Of a DNA stretch of 64,000 bases, positions 26,165 to 35,128 are shown one piece after another. The notes under the pieces were generated by a model, which made no database searches, was not told the DNA's origin, and saw nothing but the letters and a program-made list of their open reading frames with translations. The DNA is taken from NCBI GenBank assembly GCA_017623505.1, contig JAGAOZ010000007.1, positions 1 to 64,000 on the forward strand, in the 5' to 3' direction. Position 1 is the stretch's first letter; every line of letters begins with the position of its first letter. Source of the stretch: Alistipes sp. (GTDB lineage: Bacteria > Bacteroidota > Bacteroidia > Bacteroidales > Rikenellaceae). Position numbers and translations under genes: made by a program.

Positions 26165-28258
26165 TTATTTCAAGCCCATAGACTCAATGAGGGCCTCAGT
26201 CTCCGGCTTATGGCCACGGAACTCAACATACAACTCCATTGGGTGACGCTGACCTCCCTGCTCCAACAAATGACGGAATGCTGAGGCGGTCTTCTGGTCA
26301 AAGATACCCTTCTCAGCAAACAAAGAGAAAGCATCTGCTGCCAACACCTCTGCCCACTTATAGCCATAATATCCTGCCGCATAACCGCCTGAGAAGATAT
26401 GGGTAAATGCAGTACACATCGCCGTTCCATCAACCCATGGAGTAACCTGTACCGGTGCCATCGCCTCCTTCTCAAATGACTCTATATCGCCTGTATATGG
26501 CTCTGTGAGTGTATGCCATGCCATATCAACCATACCAAATGAGAGCTGACGAACATTCAGATACGCCGCCAAATAGTTCTTCGAAGCCACAATCTTCTCT
26601 ATAAGCTCCGCAGGGATAGGCTCGCCGGTCTGATAGTGCTTAGCCCAAGCATCCAAATACTCCTTCTCGGTTGCCCAATTCTCCATAATCTGCGATGGCA
26701 ACTCTACGAAGTCGCGATATACGCTCGTTCCATTCAATGACTCATACTTACCCTTACCCAGCATGCCATGCAAGGCGTGACCAAACTCATGTAAGAAGGT
26801 CTCCAGCTCATCAAAAGTGAGCAACGAAGGGGTTGTTTCGGTTGGCTTGGTAAAGTTCATCACCAACGACACCAAAGGTCTGGTCTCAACACCATTCTCA
26901 ATCTTTGCACCACGGAACTCAGTCATCCATGCGCCTGAACGCTTCGATGCACGTGGGAAGAAGTCGAGATACAATACAGCCAAGAACTCGCCATTGCTAT
27001 CCTTAACCTCATACGCCGTAACGTCTGGATGATATACCGTAATATCCTTATTAGGAGTAAAAGTCAAACCGTAGAGGTTTGTTGCCGCCATAAATACGCC
27101 CTCGATTACGTTATCCAACTTCAAATATGGCTTAACATCCTCATCACTGATGGCATACTTCTCAGCCTTATATTTCTCTGTATAATACGCCCAATCCCAA
27201 GGCATTACATCGCCCTTGAAGCCCTGTGAGCGAGCATATTTATTTATCATCTTATAATCCTTCTTGGCATATTTTATAGTAGCATCACGCAACTCATCCA
27301 AGAAATCGTTTACCGTTGGGATATTCTCCGCCATACGCTCCGCGAGAACATAATCTGCATGGTTCTCAAAACCGAGCAACTTAGCGATTTTCATTCTCAA
27401 CTCAACAATCTTATGGATAATAGGTGTATTATCGAACTCTCCACCCTTAGCGCGTGAATTATAGGCTTTATACAGCTGCTCCTTCAAATCGCGCTGTGAA
27501 GAATAGGTCATAAAAGGCACATAGCTTGGTGCTTGCAAAGTCACGGTCCAGCCCTGCTCGCCACGAGCCTTTGCCTCTGCGGCCAAAGCCTCACGAACAA
27601 ACTCAGGCAACTCGGCAACCTTTGCTTCGTCGGTAATATTGAGTGTAAAAGCATTTGTCGCAGCCAAAGCATTCTGACCATACATCAATGTTGCCTCCGA
27701 CAGCTCGGTAGTGTATTGACGATACAACTCCTTATCCTCATCCGAGAGTGCTGCGCCCGAACGGGTAAAGTTCTTGTAAGTCTTCTCCAGCAGACGAATA
27801 TCCTCAGCCGACAAGCCCTCACGTGAACCCTCATAGACAGCCTTTACACGCTCAAAGAGTTTAGGATTAAGGCTGATATCATTACTCAAAGCCGTCATCT
27901 TTGGCTGAATACGCAACGCAATTGCATCCATCTCGTCGGATGTATCTGCCTCACGCAAGTTATAATATACTCCTGCAATACGATTCAGCAACTTACCCTG
28001 ATTTTCCATCGCCACGATAGTATTCTCAAATGTAGGAGCCTCAGGATTGTTTACCAAAGCATCTAACTCGGCACGTGCCTCAGCAATTGCAAACTCAAGT
28101 GCTGGCTCGTAATCTCCAACCTGAATCTTATCGAATGGAGGAGTTTGGTAAGGTGTATTCCACTCCACAAGCAATGGATTTTCTCTCTGCGCCGATGCAG
28201 GCTCACCCATAGCTGTCATAATAGCTGTTACTGACATAATCAAACAAAACTTTTTCAT
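26165..28258 (-). CDS. dcp: M3 family metallopeptidase, peptidyl-dipeptidase Dcp-like (exported)
   Basis: 697 residues, the usual Dcp length. The signal peptide ends around ASA-Q (residue 23), so the enzyme is periplasmic. The zinc site HEFGHALHG lies near residue 488 with the downstream Glu in the PSQIMENWA segment. Substrate-binding blocks FSGGYAAGYYGYKWAEVLAADAF are near residues 615-637. It releases dipeptides from peptide C-termini. It is the second gene of a tandem pair with a paralogue 32 bases upstream, and probably cotranscribed with it. Confidence 0.93.
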   Translation of the reverse strand: MKKFCLIMSVTAIMTAMGEPASAQRENPLLVEWNTPYQTPPFDKIQVGDYEPALEFAIAEARAELDALVNNPEAPTFENTIVAMENQGKLLNRIAGVYYNLREADTSDEMDAIALRIQPKMTALSNDISLNPKLFERVKAVYEGSREGLSAEDIRLLEKTYKNFTRSGAALSDEDKELYRQYTTELSEATLMYGQNALAATNAFTLNITDEAKVAELPEFVREALAAEAKARGEQGWTVTLQAPSYVPFMTYSSQRDLKEQLYKAYNSRAKGGEFDNTPIIHKIVELRMKIAKLLGFENHADYVLAERMAENIPTVNDFLDELRDATIKYAKKDYKMINKYARSQGFKGDVMPWDWAYYTEKYKAEKYAISDEDVKPYLKLDNVIEGVFMAATNLYGLTFTPNKDITVYHPDVTAYEVKDSNGEFLAVLYLDFFPRASKRSGAWMTEFRGAKIENGVETRPLVSLVMNFTKPTETTPSLLTFDELETFLHEFGHALHGMLGKGKYESLNGTSVYRDFVELPSQIMENWATEKEYLDAWAKHYQTGEPIPAELIEKIVASKNYLAAYLNVRQLSFGMVDMAWHTLTEPYTGDIESFEKEAMAPVQVTPWVDGTAMCTAFTHIFSGGYAAGYYGYKWAEVLAADAFSLFAEKGIFDQKTASAFRHLLEQGGQRHPMELYVEFRGHKPETEALIESMGLK

Positions 28259-28290
28259 ATTCTATCTTCAATTAATATTGTTTCAACTCA

Positions 28291-30768
28291 TTACCGCTCA
28301 ATCTTTCCAATAGGCTCAGCGTCCAGACCCTCAAGCTGACTCAAATCCTTCTCCATTGGTGCGGTAGCCTCTGTTGCGACAGCAACCTCTTCGCCGCCAT
28401 CTACTGCAACATCTTCAGCCGGCACCTCCTCAATCAGAACTGCCGTTTCAGGCATAGCTCCAACCTCCTTGGAGTCAATCTCAATAGCCTGAGGCGCATT
28501 TGCTTTTTGCTCAGCCTCACGCTTTGCCGACTCCTCGGCGCGACGTCGGCGCGACTCCTCAGCAATCTGTCGAGCCTTTTCGCGGGTATCGACACGTGGT
28601 ATTTCTATCTCATCCAAAGAGTCAGACATAATAAGGTCATCCAAGTCGGCATCACGAATAAAACCTCGAGCCAACAGCAAAGCACGCTTATCCGGCTCAG
28701 CACCACGGAACGCCCTATACATATCCATTCCGTTACGTGTACCTCCACGAGACAGCACCTCATCACGGAACTTCTTGGCTATCTCTCTGTTAAACAGGTC
28801 GCCACTCTCAACAAAAGCCTGGAACGCATCCTTATCCAGCACCTCCGCCCAGATATAGAAATAGTAGCCGGCAGAGTATCCTCCATCAAAAATATGGCTG
28901 AAATAGGTATAGTGATAACGTGGTGAAATCTGTGGAATCAAACCACGCTTATCATTTAGTACGTTACGCTCAAACTCCGTAATATCAATCTCTTTATCCG
29001 TGCTTATCGAGTGTATCTCCAAATCAGATAACGCCGCAGCCAACAACTCAGTCATCGCAAAGCCCTCATTGAATGAAGAGCTGCGATGTATACGACGAAT
29101 CATATCACTTGGCATAACATCTCCACTACGATAATGAACAGCATATTGCTTAAGCATTGCAGAGGTAAATGCCCAATTCTCCATAATCTGCGATGGCAAC
29201 TCGACAAAATCACCCTCCACATCAGCCAAACCCTGATACTTCACATCTGCAAACAGAGCATGTAGTGCGTGTCCAAACTCATGGAAGAGTGTCTCCGTCT
29301 CATCTATTGACAATAGAGCCGGAGTTGTTGCCGTAGGGCGCGTAAAGTTACAAACGATACTTACTACCGGCGTCACACGCATACCATTCTCGTCATAAGA
29401 TTGAGGCACATAACTACCACACCACGCGCCACCGCTCTTACCCTCTCTTGGATGGAAATCAAAGAGCAAAACACCCAAGAAAGCGTCATTATCATCTATC
29501 ACCTCATAGGCCTCAACCTCCTCATGATACAGAGGCACCGTCACAGGACGGAATGTAATGCCATAGAGCCTATTTGCAAGACTGAATATTCCGCTCTTGA
29601 CATTATCCAACGTAAGATACTCTCTCACCTTCGACTCCTCAAGGCTGTAATTCTTCACTCTGACCTTCTCAGCATAATACCACCAATCCCATGGCTCGAA
29701 AGTCGCATCCGTACCATTATCCGATAGAAACATTGGCAACATATCGTTGAGTTCAGACTTGGCTGCCTTCAAAGCATCCGCCCATATTCCCTCCAAAAGC
29801 TCATAGGCCGCCTCAGGGGTAGAGGCCATCTGGTCCGAGATTACATACTCAGCATAGTTATTGTAACCCAATATCTTGGCCTTCTCGCGTCTTAACTCAG
29901 CCATACGCTTTACGACAGCTTTATTGTCGTTAGCGTTGTCATTATTACCTCGTGAGATATAGGCCTTATATATCTTCTCTCGCAGCCCGCGCTCCTGAGA
30001 ATATGTCAGGAATGGCAGCATACTCGGCTTATCGAGAGTAAACACATAACCATTCTCCAAACCCTCCGCCTTTGCTTGCTCGGCTGCCGCATCGCGTACC
30101 GTATTTGGCAATCCACCAAGTTGATTTGCCTGCAAGGTGAGTTTAAAAGCGTTGTTTTCTGCCAACAGATTATTTCCAAACTTAACTTGCAAAAGCGATA
30201 GCTCGCTATTTATCTGCTTCAGTTCGCTCTTCAGGCTATCACTAAGACGTGCGCCGGAACGGATAAATTGGTCATAAATCTTCTCAACAAGACGAAGCTG
30301 CTCCGCGTCAAGTTTCAATGTGTTACGCGCATTATACACCTGCTCAATCTTATTGAACAGTTGCTCATTCATCAATATTGCGTCGTAGTGCGCTGCAAGT
30401 TGCGGCATAACCTCTTCGGAAATCTGCTGCATCTGCGTATCGGTATTTGCAGCGTTGAGCATACCAAATACTAAATCCACACGCGAGAGCATCTTACCTG
30501 AGTTATCGTATGCCAATATCACATTGTCAAACGTAGGCTTATCCTCCGAATTAACAATAGAATCTATCTCAGCCAAATGACGCTTCATACCCTCTTCAAA
30601 GGCGGGTTTGAAGTGCTCATTCACTATGCGGTCAAACGGAGGAATACCATACGGAGTCTCCCAACTATCCTCAAAAAATGGATTTGCGGGTATCTTCTGC
30701 TCCTCACTACATGAACAAAATAGCATAAGCGTTAGAATTGATGCGAATAAATACGAAAAGTGCTTCAT
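28291..30768 (-). CDS. M3 family metallopeptidase lipoprotein with acidic C-terminal extension
   Basis: 825 residues. The N-terminal signal ends LFCSC with SEEQ after it, so it is a lipoprotein, unlike its downstream paralogue, which has a plain signal peptide. The Dcp-like catalytic domain (about 30-690) has HEFGHALHALF near residue 496 and IFDGGYSAGYYFYIWAEVL. Past about residue 690 a tail of about 130 residues follows, first a basic/acidic helix (REKARQIAEESRRRRAEE) then an Ala/Glu/Val-rich stretch, not part of the M3 family. Peptidyl-dipeptidase activity is likely. The tail could mediate envelope contacts; that is inference. It shares a palindromic overlapping promoter with rsmE. Confidence 0.9.
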   Translation of the reverse strand: MKHFSYLFASILTLMLFCSCSEEQKIPANPFFEDSWETPYGIPPFDRIVNEHFKPAFEEGMKRHLAEIDSIVNSEDKPTFDNVILAYDNSGKMLSRVDLVFGMLNAANTDTQMQQISEEVMPQLAAHYDAILMNEQLFNKIEQVYNARNTLKLDAEQLRLVEKIYDQFIRSGARLSDSLKSELKQINSELSLLQVKFGNNLLAENNAFKLTLQANQLGGLPNTVRDAAAEQAKAEGLENGYVFTLDKPSMLPFLTYSQERGLREKIYKAYISRGNNDNANDNKAVVKRMAELRREKAKILGYNNYAEYVISDQMASTPEAAYELLEGIWADALKAAKSELNDMLPMFLSDNGTDATFEPWDWWYYAEKVRVKNYSLEESKVREYLTLDNVKSGIFSLANRLYGITFRPVTVPLYHEEVEAYEVIDDNDAFLGVLLFDFHPREGKSGGAWCGSYVPQSYDENGMRVTPVVSIVCNFTRPTATTPALLSIDETETLFHEFGHALHALFADVKYQGLADVEGDFVELPSQIMENWAFTSAMLKQYAVHYRSGDVMPSDMIRRIHRSSSFNEGFAMTELLAAALSDLEIHSISTDKEIDITEFERNVLNDKRGLIPQISPRYHYTYFSHIFDGGYSAGYYFYIWAEVLDKDAFQAFVESGDLFNREIAKKFRDEVLSRGGTRNGMDMYRAFRGAEPDKRALLLARGFIRDADLDDLIMSDSLDEIEIPRVDTREKARQIAEESRRRRAEESAKREAEQKANAPQAIEIDSKEVGAMPETAVLIEEVPAEDVAVDGGEEVAVATEATAPMEKDLSQLEGLDAEPIGKIER

Positions 30769-30786
30769 TACTTAATTAATAATTGA

Positions 30787-30802
30787 TACCTTTGCAAAGG
30801 TA
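30787..30802. promoter_or_regulatory. Overlapping divergent -7 boxes forming a 16-bp palindrome
   Basis: TACCTTTG (30787-30794, + strand, for rsmE) abuts CAAAGGTA (30795-30802, which is TACCTTTG on the minus strand, for the M3 lipoprotein). The two perfect -7 boxes form one perfect palindrome. It lies 25 bases from the rsmE ATG and 18 from the peptidase ATG. -33 elements are weak (GTTG on the minus strand at 30823-30826). Confidence 0.65.
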
Positions 30803-30819
30803 ATATTTAACTTAAAGTT

Positions 30820-31542
30820 ATGCAACTATTTTACGCTCCAGAGATTAAATTAGAGCTTTACACACTCCCCGAAGAGGAGTCTAAGCATTGTATCAAAGTC
30901 CTACGTCTTAGCCAGGGCGACGTTATCCACGTCACCGATGGCAAAGGTAATCTTCATAAATGCGAGATTATTGATGCCAATGCCAAACATTGTACCGTCA
31001 AGCCGGTCGAGACTATCGAGGAGTTTGAAAAGATGCCATACGAGCTGACTATGGCTGTTGCTCCTACCAAAAATATCGAGCGTTTTGAGTGGTTCTTGGA
31101 GAAGGCGACAGAGGTGGGCGTGAGTCGATTTATCCCTATCGAGTGTGAACACAGCGAACGACGTATAATCAAATATGAGCGTGGGCTACGCGTTATTACC
31201 TCCGCTGTGAAGCAATCACTCAAGGCCTATCATCCAGTGCTCGACAACCTAACCGATGTAAAGAAGGTTATCAGCACCCCATTTGACGGTGCAAAATTTA
31301 TCGCACATTGCGACCAAACAATCGATGCTGAGTGCCAAAAAAGGGAGTATCTGCCCTCAATTATTAAAAAAAATGAAAATATTTTAATTTTAATTGGTCC
31401 GGAAGGAGATTTTTCACCCGAAGAGATTAAATTTGCACTCCGAAATGGCTTCACACCTATTACGCTGGGCAACCAACGCCTGCGTACCGAGACGGCAGCT
31501 GTTGTTGCAACAGTAATGGCAGCTACGGCAAACGCACAATAG
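30820..31542 (+). CDS. rsmE: 16S rRNA m3U1498 methyltransferase
   Basis: 240 residues. It methylates N3 of U1498 in the 16S rRNA of the 30S subunit, using SAM. The small N-terminal PUA-like domain (about 1-70) is followed by a SPOUT methyltransferase domain with GPEGDFSPEEI and the knot signature LGNQRLRTETAAVV near the C-terminus. Family length is normal. The next operon starts 44 bases later with no visible terminator or promoter, so readthrough into the hydrogenase-like genes is possible. Confidence 0.95.
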   Translation: MQLFYAPEIKLELYTLPEEESKHCIKVLRLSQGDVIHVTDGKGNLHKCEIIDANAKHCTVKPVETIEEFEKMPYELTMAVAPTKNIERFEWFLEKATEVGVSRFIPIECEHSERRIIKYERGLRVITSAVKQSLKAYHPVLDNLTDVKKVISTPFDGAKFIAHCDQTIDAECQKREYLPSIIKKNENILILIGPEGDFSPEEIKFALRNGFTPITLGNQRLRTETAAVVATVMAATANAQ

Positions 31543-31586
31543 AAGCCGGATTGTAGAGAGTAAATAACGTTAAATATTCACAGACG

Positions 31587-33575
31587 ATGTTCTACGTATT
31601 TTTATTGTTGGCACTTATGGCAATAGCAACCCTGCTATTCATTACGCCTCAACGTGCCAAAGTATGGGTAGCAACCTCGATAATCGCCGCTACCGCCATT
31701 GGGCTTGTAGTGCCGGCAGTCGGTGTTCTTACGGGTCTGCTACCGACATTCCAATACGCCATAACGAGTGCTCTGTTTGGTCAGGAGACGATTTCGATAG
31801 ATTCGTTATCGGCAATATTTATAATCATCATTGCCGTTGCGGGTATTACAACCTCAATCTACTCCAAAGGTTATCTTCAGCAATACCTCGACAAAAAATC
31901 GTCGGCGCACATCTCACTGCACTACCTTTCGCTTGTGATTCTCGTGCTGGCGATGTTTATGGTTGTTATGTCGAGCGGTGGTTTTTCATTCCTCTTCTCG
32001 TGGGAGTTGATGACCATAGCCTCTTTCGTGCTTATTCTCTTCGATGCACAGCGACGCGAGGTGACACGTGCTGCTCTGACCTACTTGGTTATGATGCACA
32101 TTGGTTTTGTGCTACTTATTGCAGCCTTCTCTACACTCTACGCCTTTACCGGCCAGGCATCTTTTGATGCTATTTCGCTCTACATATCAGACGGCAAGAC
32201 TATTCTTTTGTTCGTTCTATTCCTGCTTGGTTTTGGAATGAAGGCGGGACTATTCCCTATGCACATCTGGCTACCTGAGGCACACCCGGCAGCACCATCA
32301 CACGTCTCAGCTATTATGTCAGGCGTAATGATTAAGACCGGCGTTTATGGTGTGATGCGTGTTATATGGCAACTTAATCAGGCTAATGAGCTGTATATAA
32401 TAGGTATCATTATTCTTATTGCCGGCATCATCACCGGTCTATGGGGCATACTACTTGCCACGACACAAAACGACATGAAACGTCTGCTGGCATATTCGAG
32501 TATGGAGAACGTCGGCATCATCTTTATCGGCCTCGGTATTGCCACTCTGAGCAAGGCTTCGGGAGCTGAATCAATAGCGACAATCGCGCTCTGTGGTACA
32601 CTGCTTCACTTGATAAACCACTCGCTTTTCAAGTCATTGCTTTTCTATGGAGCGGGTAACATCTACTCCCAAACACACACTACACACCTTGACAAGTTGG
32701 GCGGCATAGCCAAACACATGCCTCTGACAGCTATTCTTTTCTTGGTTGCCACAGTTGCTATATGTGCCTTGCCTCCTTTGAATGGTTTTGTCGGCGAGTT
32801 CCTCATCTATCTTGGTATGTTCGATAGTGTACGCGACGGTATGAATACCCTACCAGCTGCCGCAGGACTTCTCAGCATGGCCCTGATTGGCGGTTTCGTA
32901 GTGCTTGCTTTCTCGAAGCTGTATAGCATCGTTTTCCTCGGTTCCCCTCGTCATCATCACGTTGCCGAGAGCCGCGAAGTGGATAATTATCGCATTGTGG
33001 CGATGGTTGTCCCTGCTATCATTATCTGCTTGATTGGTATTCTTCCACAATACTCTATCAAAGTCATTGAGGGCGTTGCACTACAATTCCTACCATCAGC
33101 CACTCCTATTTTGGAGCAATACATCACGCCAACACTCTTCTACGTATCTCTCACGGTATTGATGTTAATCATCGTTATCGCTTTGCTCTACGTTATCAAG
33201 TCACGAGCACAGCGTCGCCGTGTTGTCACTCACGGTCCAACTTGGGGCTGTGGCTTCACCTCGTCAAATATACACATGCAATATACGGGCGAATCCTTCG
33301 CCGAGGGTGTTGAGTCCATCGCAACATCAATAACCAAAAACACCATCGAAGGAAAGGCTGTCGGCAAGGGCGAAATCTTCCCTACAAAGCACAACTACGG
33401 TATTAAACATAAGGATAAGATTGACTCCTTGTTTGCCGCTTGGTGGGTTGAGTTCCTGCGCCTTATCAACAAGCGTATCATGAGTCTGCGTACAGGAAAG
33501 ATTAACCACTACATTCTCTTTGCGCTGCTCTTCTTGGTTGCAATATTTATTCTGTCACTCCTTAATCTGATATAA
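31587..33575 (+). CDS. hyfB: HyfB-like proton-conducting membrane subunit (NuoL/Mrp family) of an Ehr-like complex
   Basis: 662 residues with about 16 hydrophobic helices. Core antiporter-like residues look intact: Glu140 in SWELMTIASF, Lys219 in GMKAGLFPMHIWLPEAH with His233, and Lys250 in SGVMIKTGVYG. Further on come NDMKRLLAYSSMEN and the HLINHSLFKSLLF block. The C-terminal cytosolic segment with PTWGCGFTSSNIHMQYTG and a last helix is specific to HyfB/HycC rather than NuoL. It should translocate H+ or Na+ across the inner membrane. It is the first of six tightly packed genes (spacings 1-12 bases). See the large and small subunits for why this is not a true hydrogenase. Confidence 0.9.
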   Translation: MFYVFLLLALMAIATLLFITPQRAKVWVATSIIAATAIGLVVPAVGVLTGLLPTFQYAITSALFGQETISIDSLSAIFIIIIAVAGITTSIYSKGYLQQYLDKKSSAHISLHYLSLVILVLAMFMVVMSSGGFSFLFSWELMTIASFVLILFDAQRREVTRAALTYLVMMHIGFVLLIAAFSTLYAFTGQASFDAISLYISDGKTILLFVLFLLGFGMKAGLFPMHIWLPEAHPAAPSHVSAIMSGVMIKTGVYGVMRVIWQLNQANELYIIGIIILIAGIITGLWGILLATTQNDMKRLLAYSSMENVGIIFIGLGIATLSKASGAESIATIALCGTLLHLINHSLFKSLLFYGAGNIYSQTHTTHLDKLGGIAKHMPLTAILFLVATVAICALPPLNGFVGEFLIYLGMFDSVRDGMNTLPAAAGLLSMALIGGFVVLAFSKLYSIVFLGSPRHHHVAESREVDNYRIVAMVVPAIIICLIGILPQYSIKVIEGVALQFLPSATPILEQYITPTLFYVSLTVLMLIIVIALLYVIKSRAQRRRVVTHGPTWGCGFTSSNIHMQYTGESFAEGVESIATSITKNTIEGKAVGKGEIFPTKHNYGIKHKDKIDSLFAAWWVEFLRLINKRIMSLRTGKINHYILFALLFLVAIFILSLLNLI

Positions 33576-33578
33576 CCT

Positions 33579-34493
33579 ATGGCAGTACTACTTAATACAA
33601 TATTGATGATTGTCGTAGCATTGACAATTACCGGAGTGATTAATCGCACTCGCGCTCTTTTATCAGGACGCAAAGGCATCCCATTTCTCCAGCACATCCG
33701 CGATGTAAAGGTTCTCTGGCGCAAAGGCTCTGTCTATTCGACCACTACAACCACCCTATTCAAGATAGCCCCTGCTATCTACTTAGGAGTAAGCATCGTG
33801 GCTATGCTCTTTATCCCTGTGGCAAACCTCTATCCCCTCATCTCGTTTGAGGGCGATGTTATCTGTTTTGCCTATACATTGGCTTTGGCTCGTCTTGCCA
33901 TAATCTTGGCAGCGATGGATACAGGCAGCTCTTTCGAAGGCATGGGAGCAGCACGTGAGGCCCTCTATGGCGCACTCATTGAGCCGGCTCTGATGATGGG
34001 CTTCGCTACACTTGCAATGTTCTGTGGTTACACATCCTTTGCCGACATTTTTGAGTTCGAACAGGCTTTCGACCTTCACCATACAATCGTCATGCTCCTT
34101 ATAGCCTACCTATTTATCCAAGTAGCATTTATTGAGGCAGGACGTGTCCCTGTTGATGACCCACGCACTCACCTTGAATTAACGATGATTCACGAGGTGA
34201 TGTGCCTGGATTATAGCGGAATAGATTTGGCTATGATTAAGATAGCCGGCTGGCTGAAGACCGCCTGCTTTGCGATGATTGCCGCCAACGCGATAGCCAC
34301 TACGTGCTGTTTTTATTGGTGGTTTGCCACTCCGGTAGCCATTCTACTCACAGCTCTTGCCATCGGCATCGTCGAGTCTACACAAGCACGCAACAAGTTG
34401 GTTCGCAATATCACTTTTGTTGTCACCATCTCAGCCATGGCTACGCTGATATTCTTCATCGGCTATTTGTTACACCTAAATATCGACATATAG
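33579..34493 (+). CDS. hyfC: HyfC/HycD-like membrane subunit (NuoH family)
   Basis: 304 residues, about eight hydrophobic helices. Family landmarks are SSFEGMGAAREALYGALIEP (about 125-144) and EAGRVPVDDPRTHLELTMIH (about 186-205), the acidic loops that in complex I and formate hydrogenlyase couple the peripheral arm to ion movement; their Glu, Asp and Arg residues are present. It follows the HyfB-like gene by 3 bases and precedes the HyfE-like gene by 1. The membrane anchor of the complex appears functional even though the redox arm has lost its cofactors. Confidence 0.9.
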   Translation: MAVLLNTILMIVVALTITGVINRTRALLSGRKGIPFLQHIRDVKVLWRKGSVYSTTTTTLFKIAPAIYLGVSIVAMLFIPVANLYPLISFEGDVICFAYTLALARLAIILAAMDTGSSFEGMGAAREALYGALIEPALMMGFATLAMFCGYTSFADIFEFEQAFDLHHTIVMLLIAYLFIQVAFIEAGRVPVDDPRTHLELTMIHEVMCLDYSGIDLAMIKIAGWLKTACFAMIAANAIATTCCFYWWFATPVAILLTALAIGIVESTQARNKLVRNITFVVTISAMATLIFFIGYLLHLNIDI

Positions 34494-34494
34494 T

Positions 34495-35124
34495 ATGCTA
34501 CTCTCGTTAATTATTCTATATATCATAACCCTGACCTACCTTTCGATAGTTGAGCGTTTCCGCAACTACGTATCGGTCATCACTATCCAGGGCTGGATAT
34601 TGTTGGGCATAGCCCTGTTGCGACTCCACTCATTAGATTGGATAGAGCTCGGCTTTATCGTCACCGAGACTCTTATTTTCAAGGCTATCATCGTACCGGC
34701 TATTCTACAACGAGTAATCAAGAAGACGAAGATTAATCGTGTCCGCACGTCGGGAACATCGCAGTTCAATTCGCTGATGCTCTCTATTACCGTCCTGATA
34801 ATAAGCACTATCATCACCTACTATGTTGCCGACTCTTCGGTACACATGGTCTTCTTCGGCGTAGCGCTCTATGCTCTGCTCAGTGGCCTTATTTTGATAG
34901 TTCTTCGCTCACGCATCTTCGCCCACATGATTGGTTTCTTGATTATTGAGAATGGCGTATTCTTATTCTCTATGGCCATCGGTGTTGAGATGCCTATTTT
35001 GATTAACTCGGCTATTTTGCTCGATATTCTCATGTCGGTTTTGATGTTGGGTATGTTTATGACTAAGGTCGATAAGCAGATTCACACCGACGATAGTGAC
35101 AATCTAACCCATGTAAAAGACTAA
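34495..35124 (+). CDS. hyfE: HyfE-like membrane subunit (NuoK-related)
   Basis: 209 residues, about six hydrophobic helices, ending in a short charged tail. It matches the hydrogenase-4 component E family by size, by the HMIGFLIIENGVFLFS block (Glu in the helix) and by its place between NuoH-like and NuoN/L-like genes. It probably contributes the NuoK/J-type part of the proton path. HyfE is found in the Hyf and Ehr-type complexes and is absent from classical Hyc formate hydrogenlyase, so its presence places this operon closer to Hyf/Ehr. Confidence 0.85.
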   Translation: MLLSLIILYIITLTYLSIVERFRNYVSVITIQGWILLGIALLRLHSLDWIELGFIVTETLIFKAIIVPAILQRVIKKTKINRVRTSGTSQFNSLMLSITVLIISTIITYYVADSSVHMVFFGVALYALLSGLILIVLRSRIFAHMIGFLIIENGVFLFSMAIGVEMPILINSAILLDILMSVLMLGMFMTKVDKQIHTDDSDNLTHVKD

Positions 35125-35128
35125 CGCT

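Noticed and set aside
25809-26284. Plus-strand frames over tRNA-Gln and the following spacer
   Set aside because: They overlap the tRNA, its terminator and the M3 peptidase gene; no protein-like composition.
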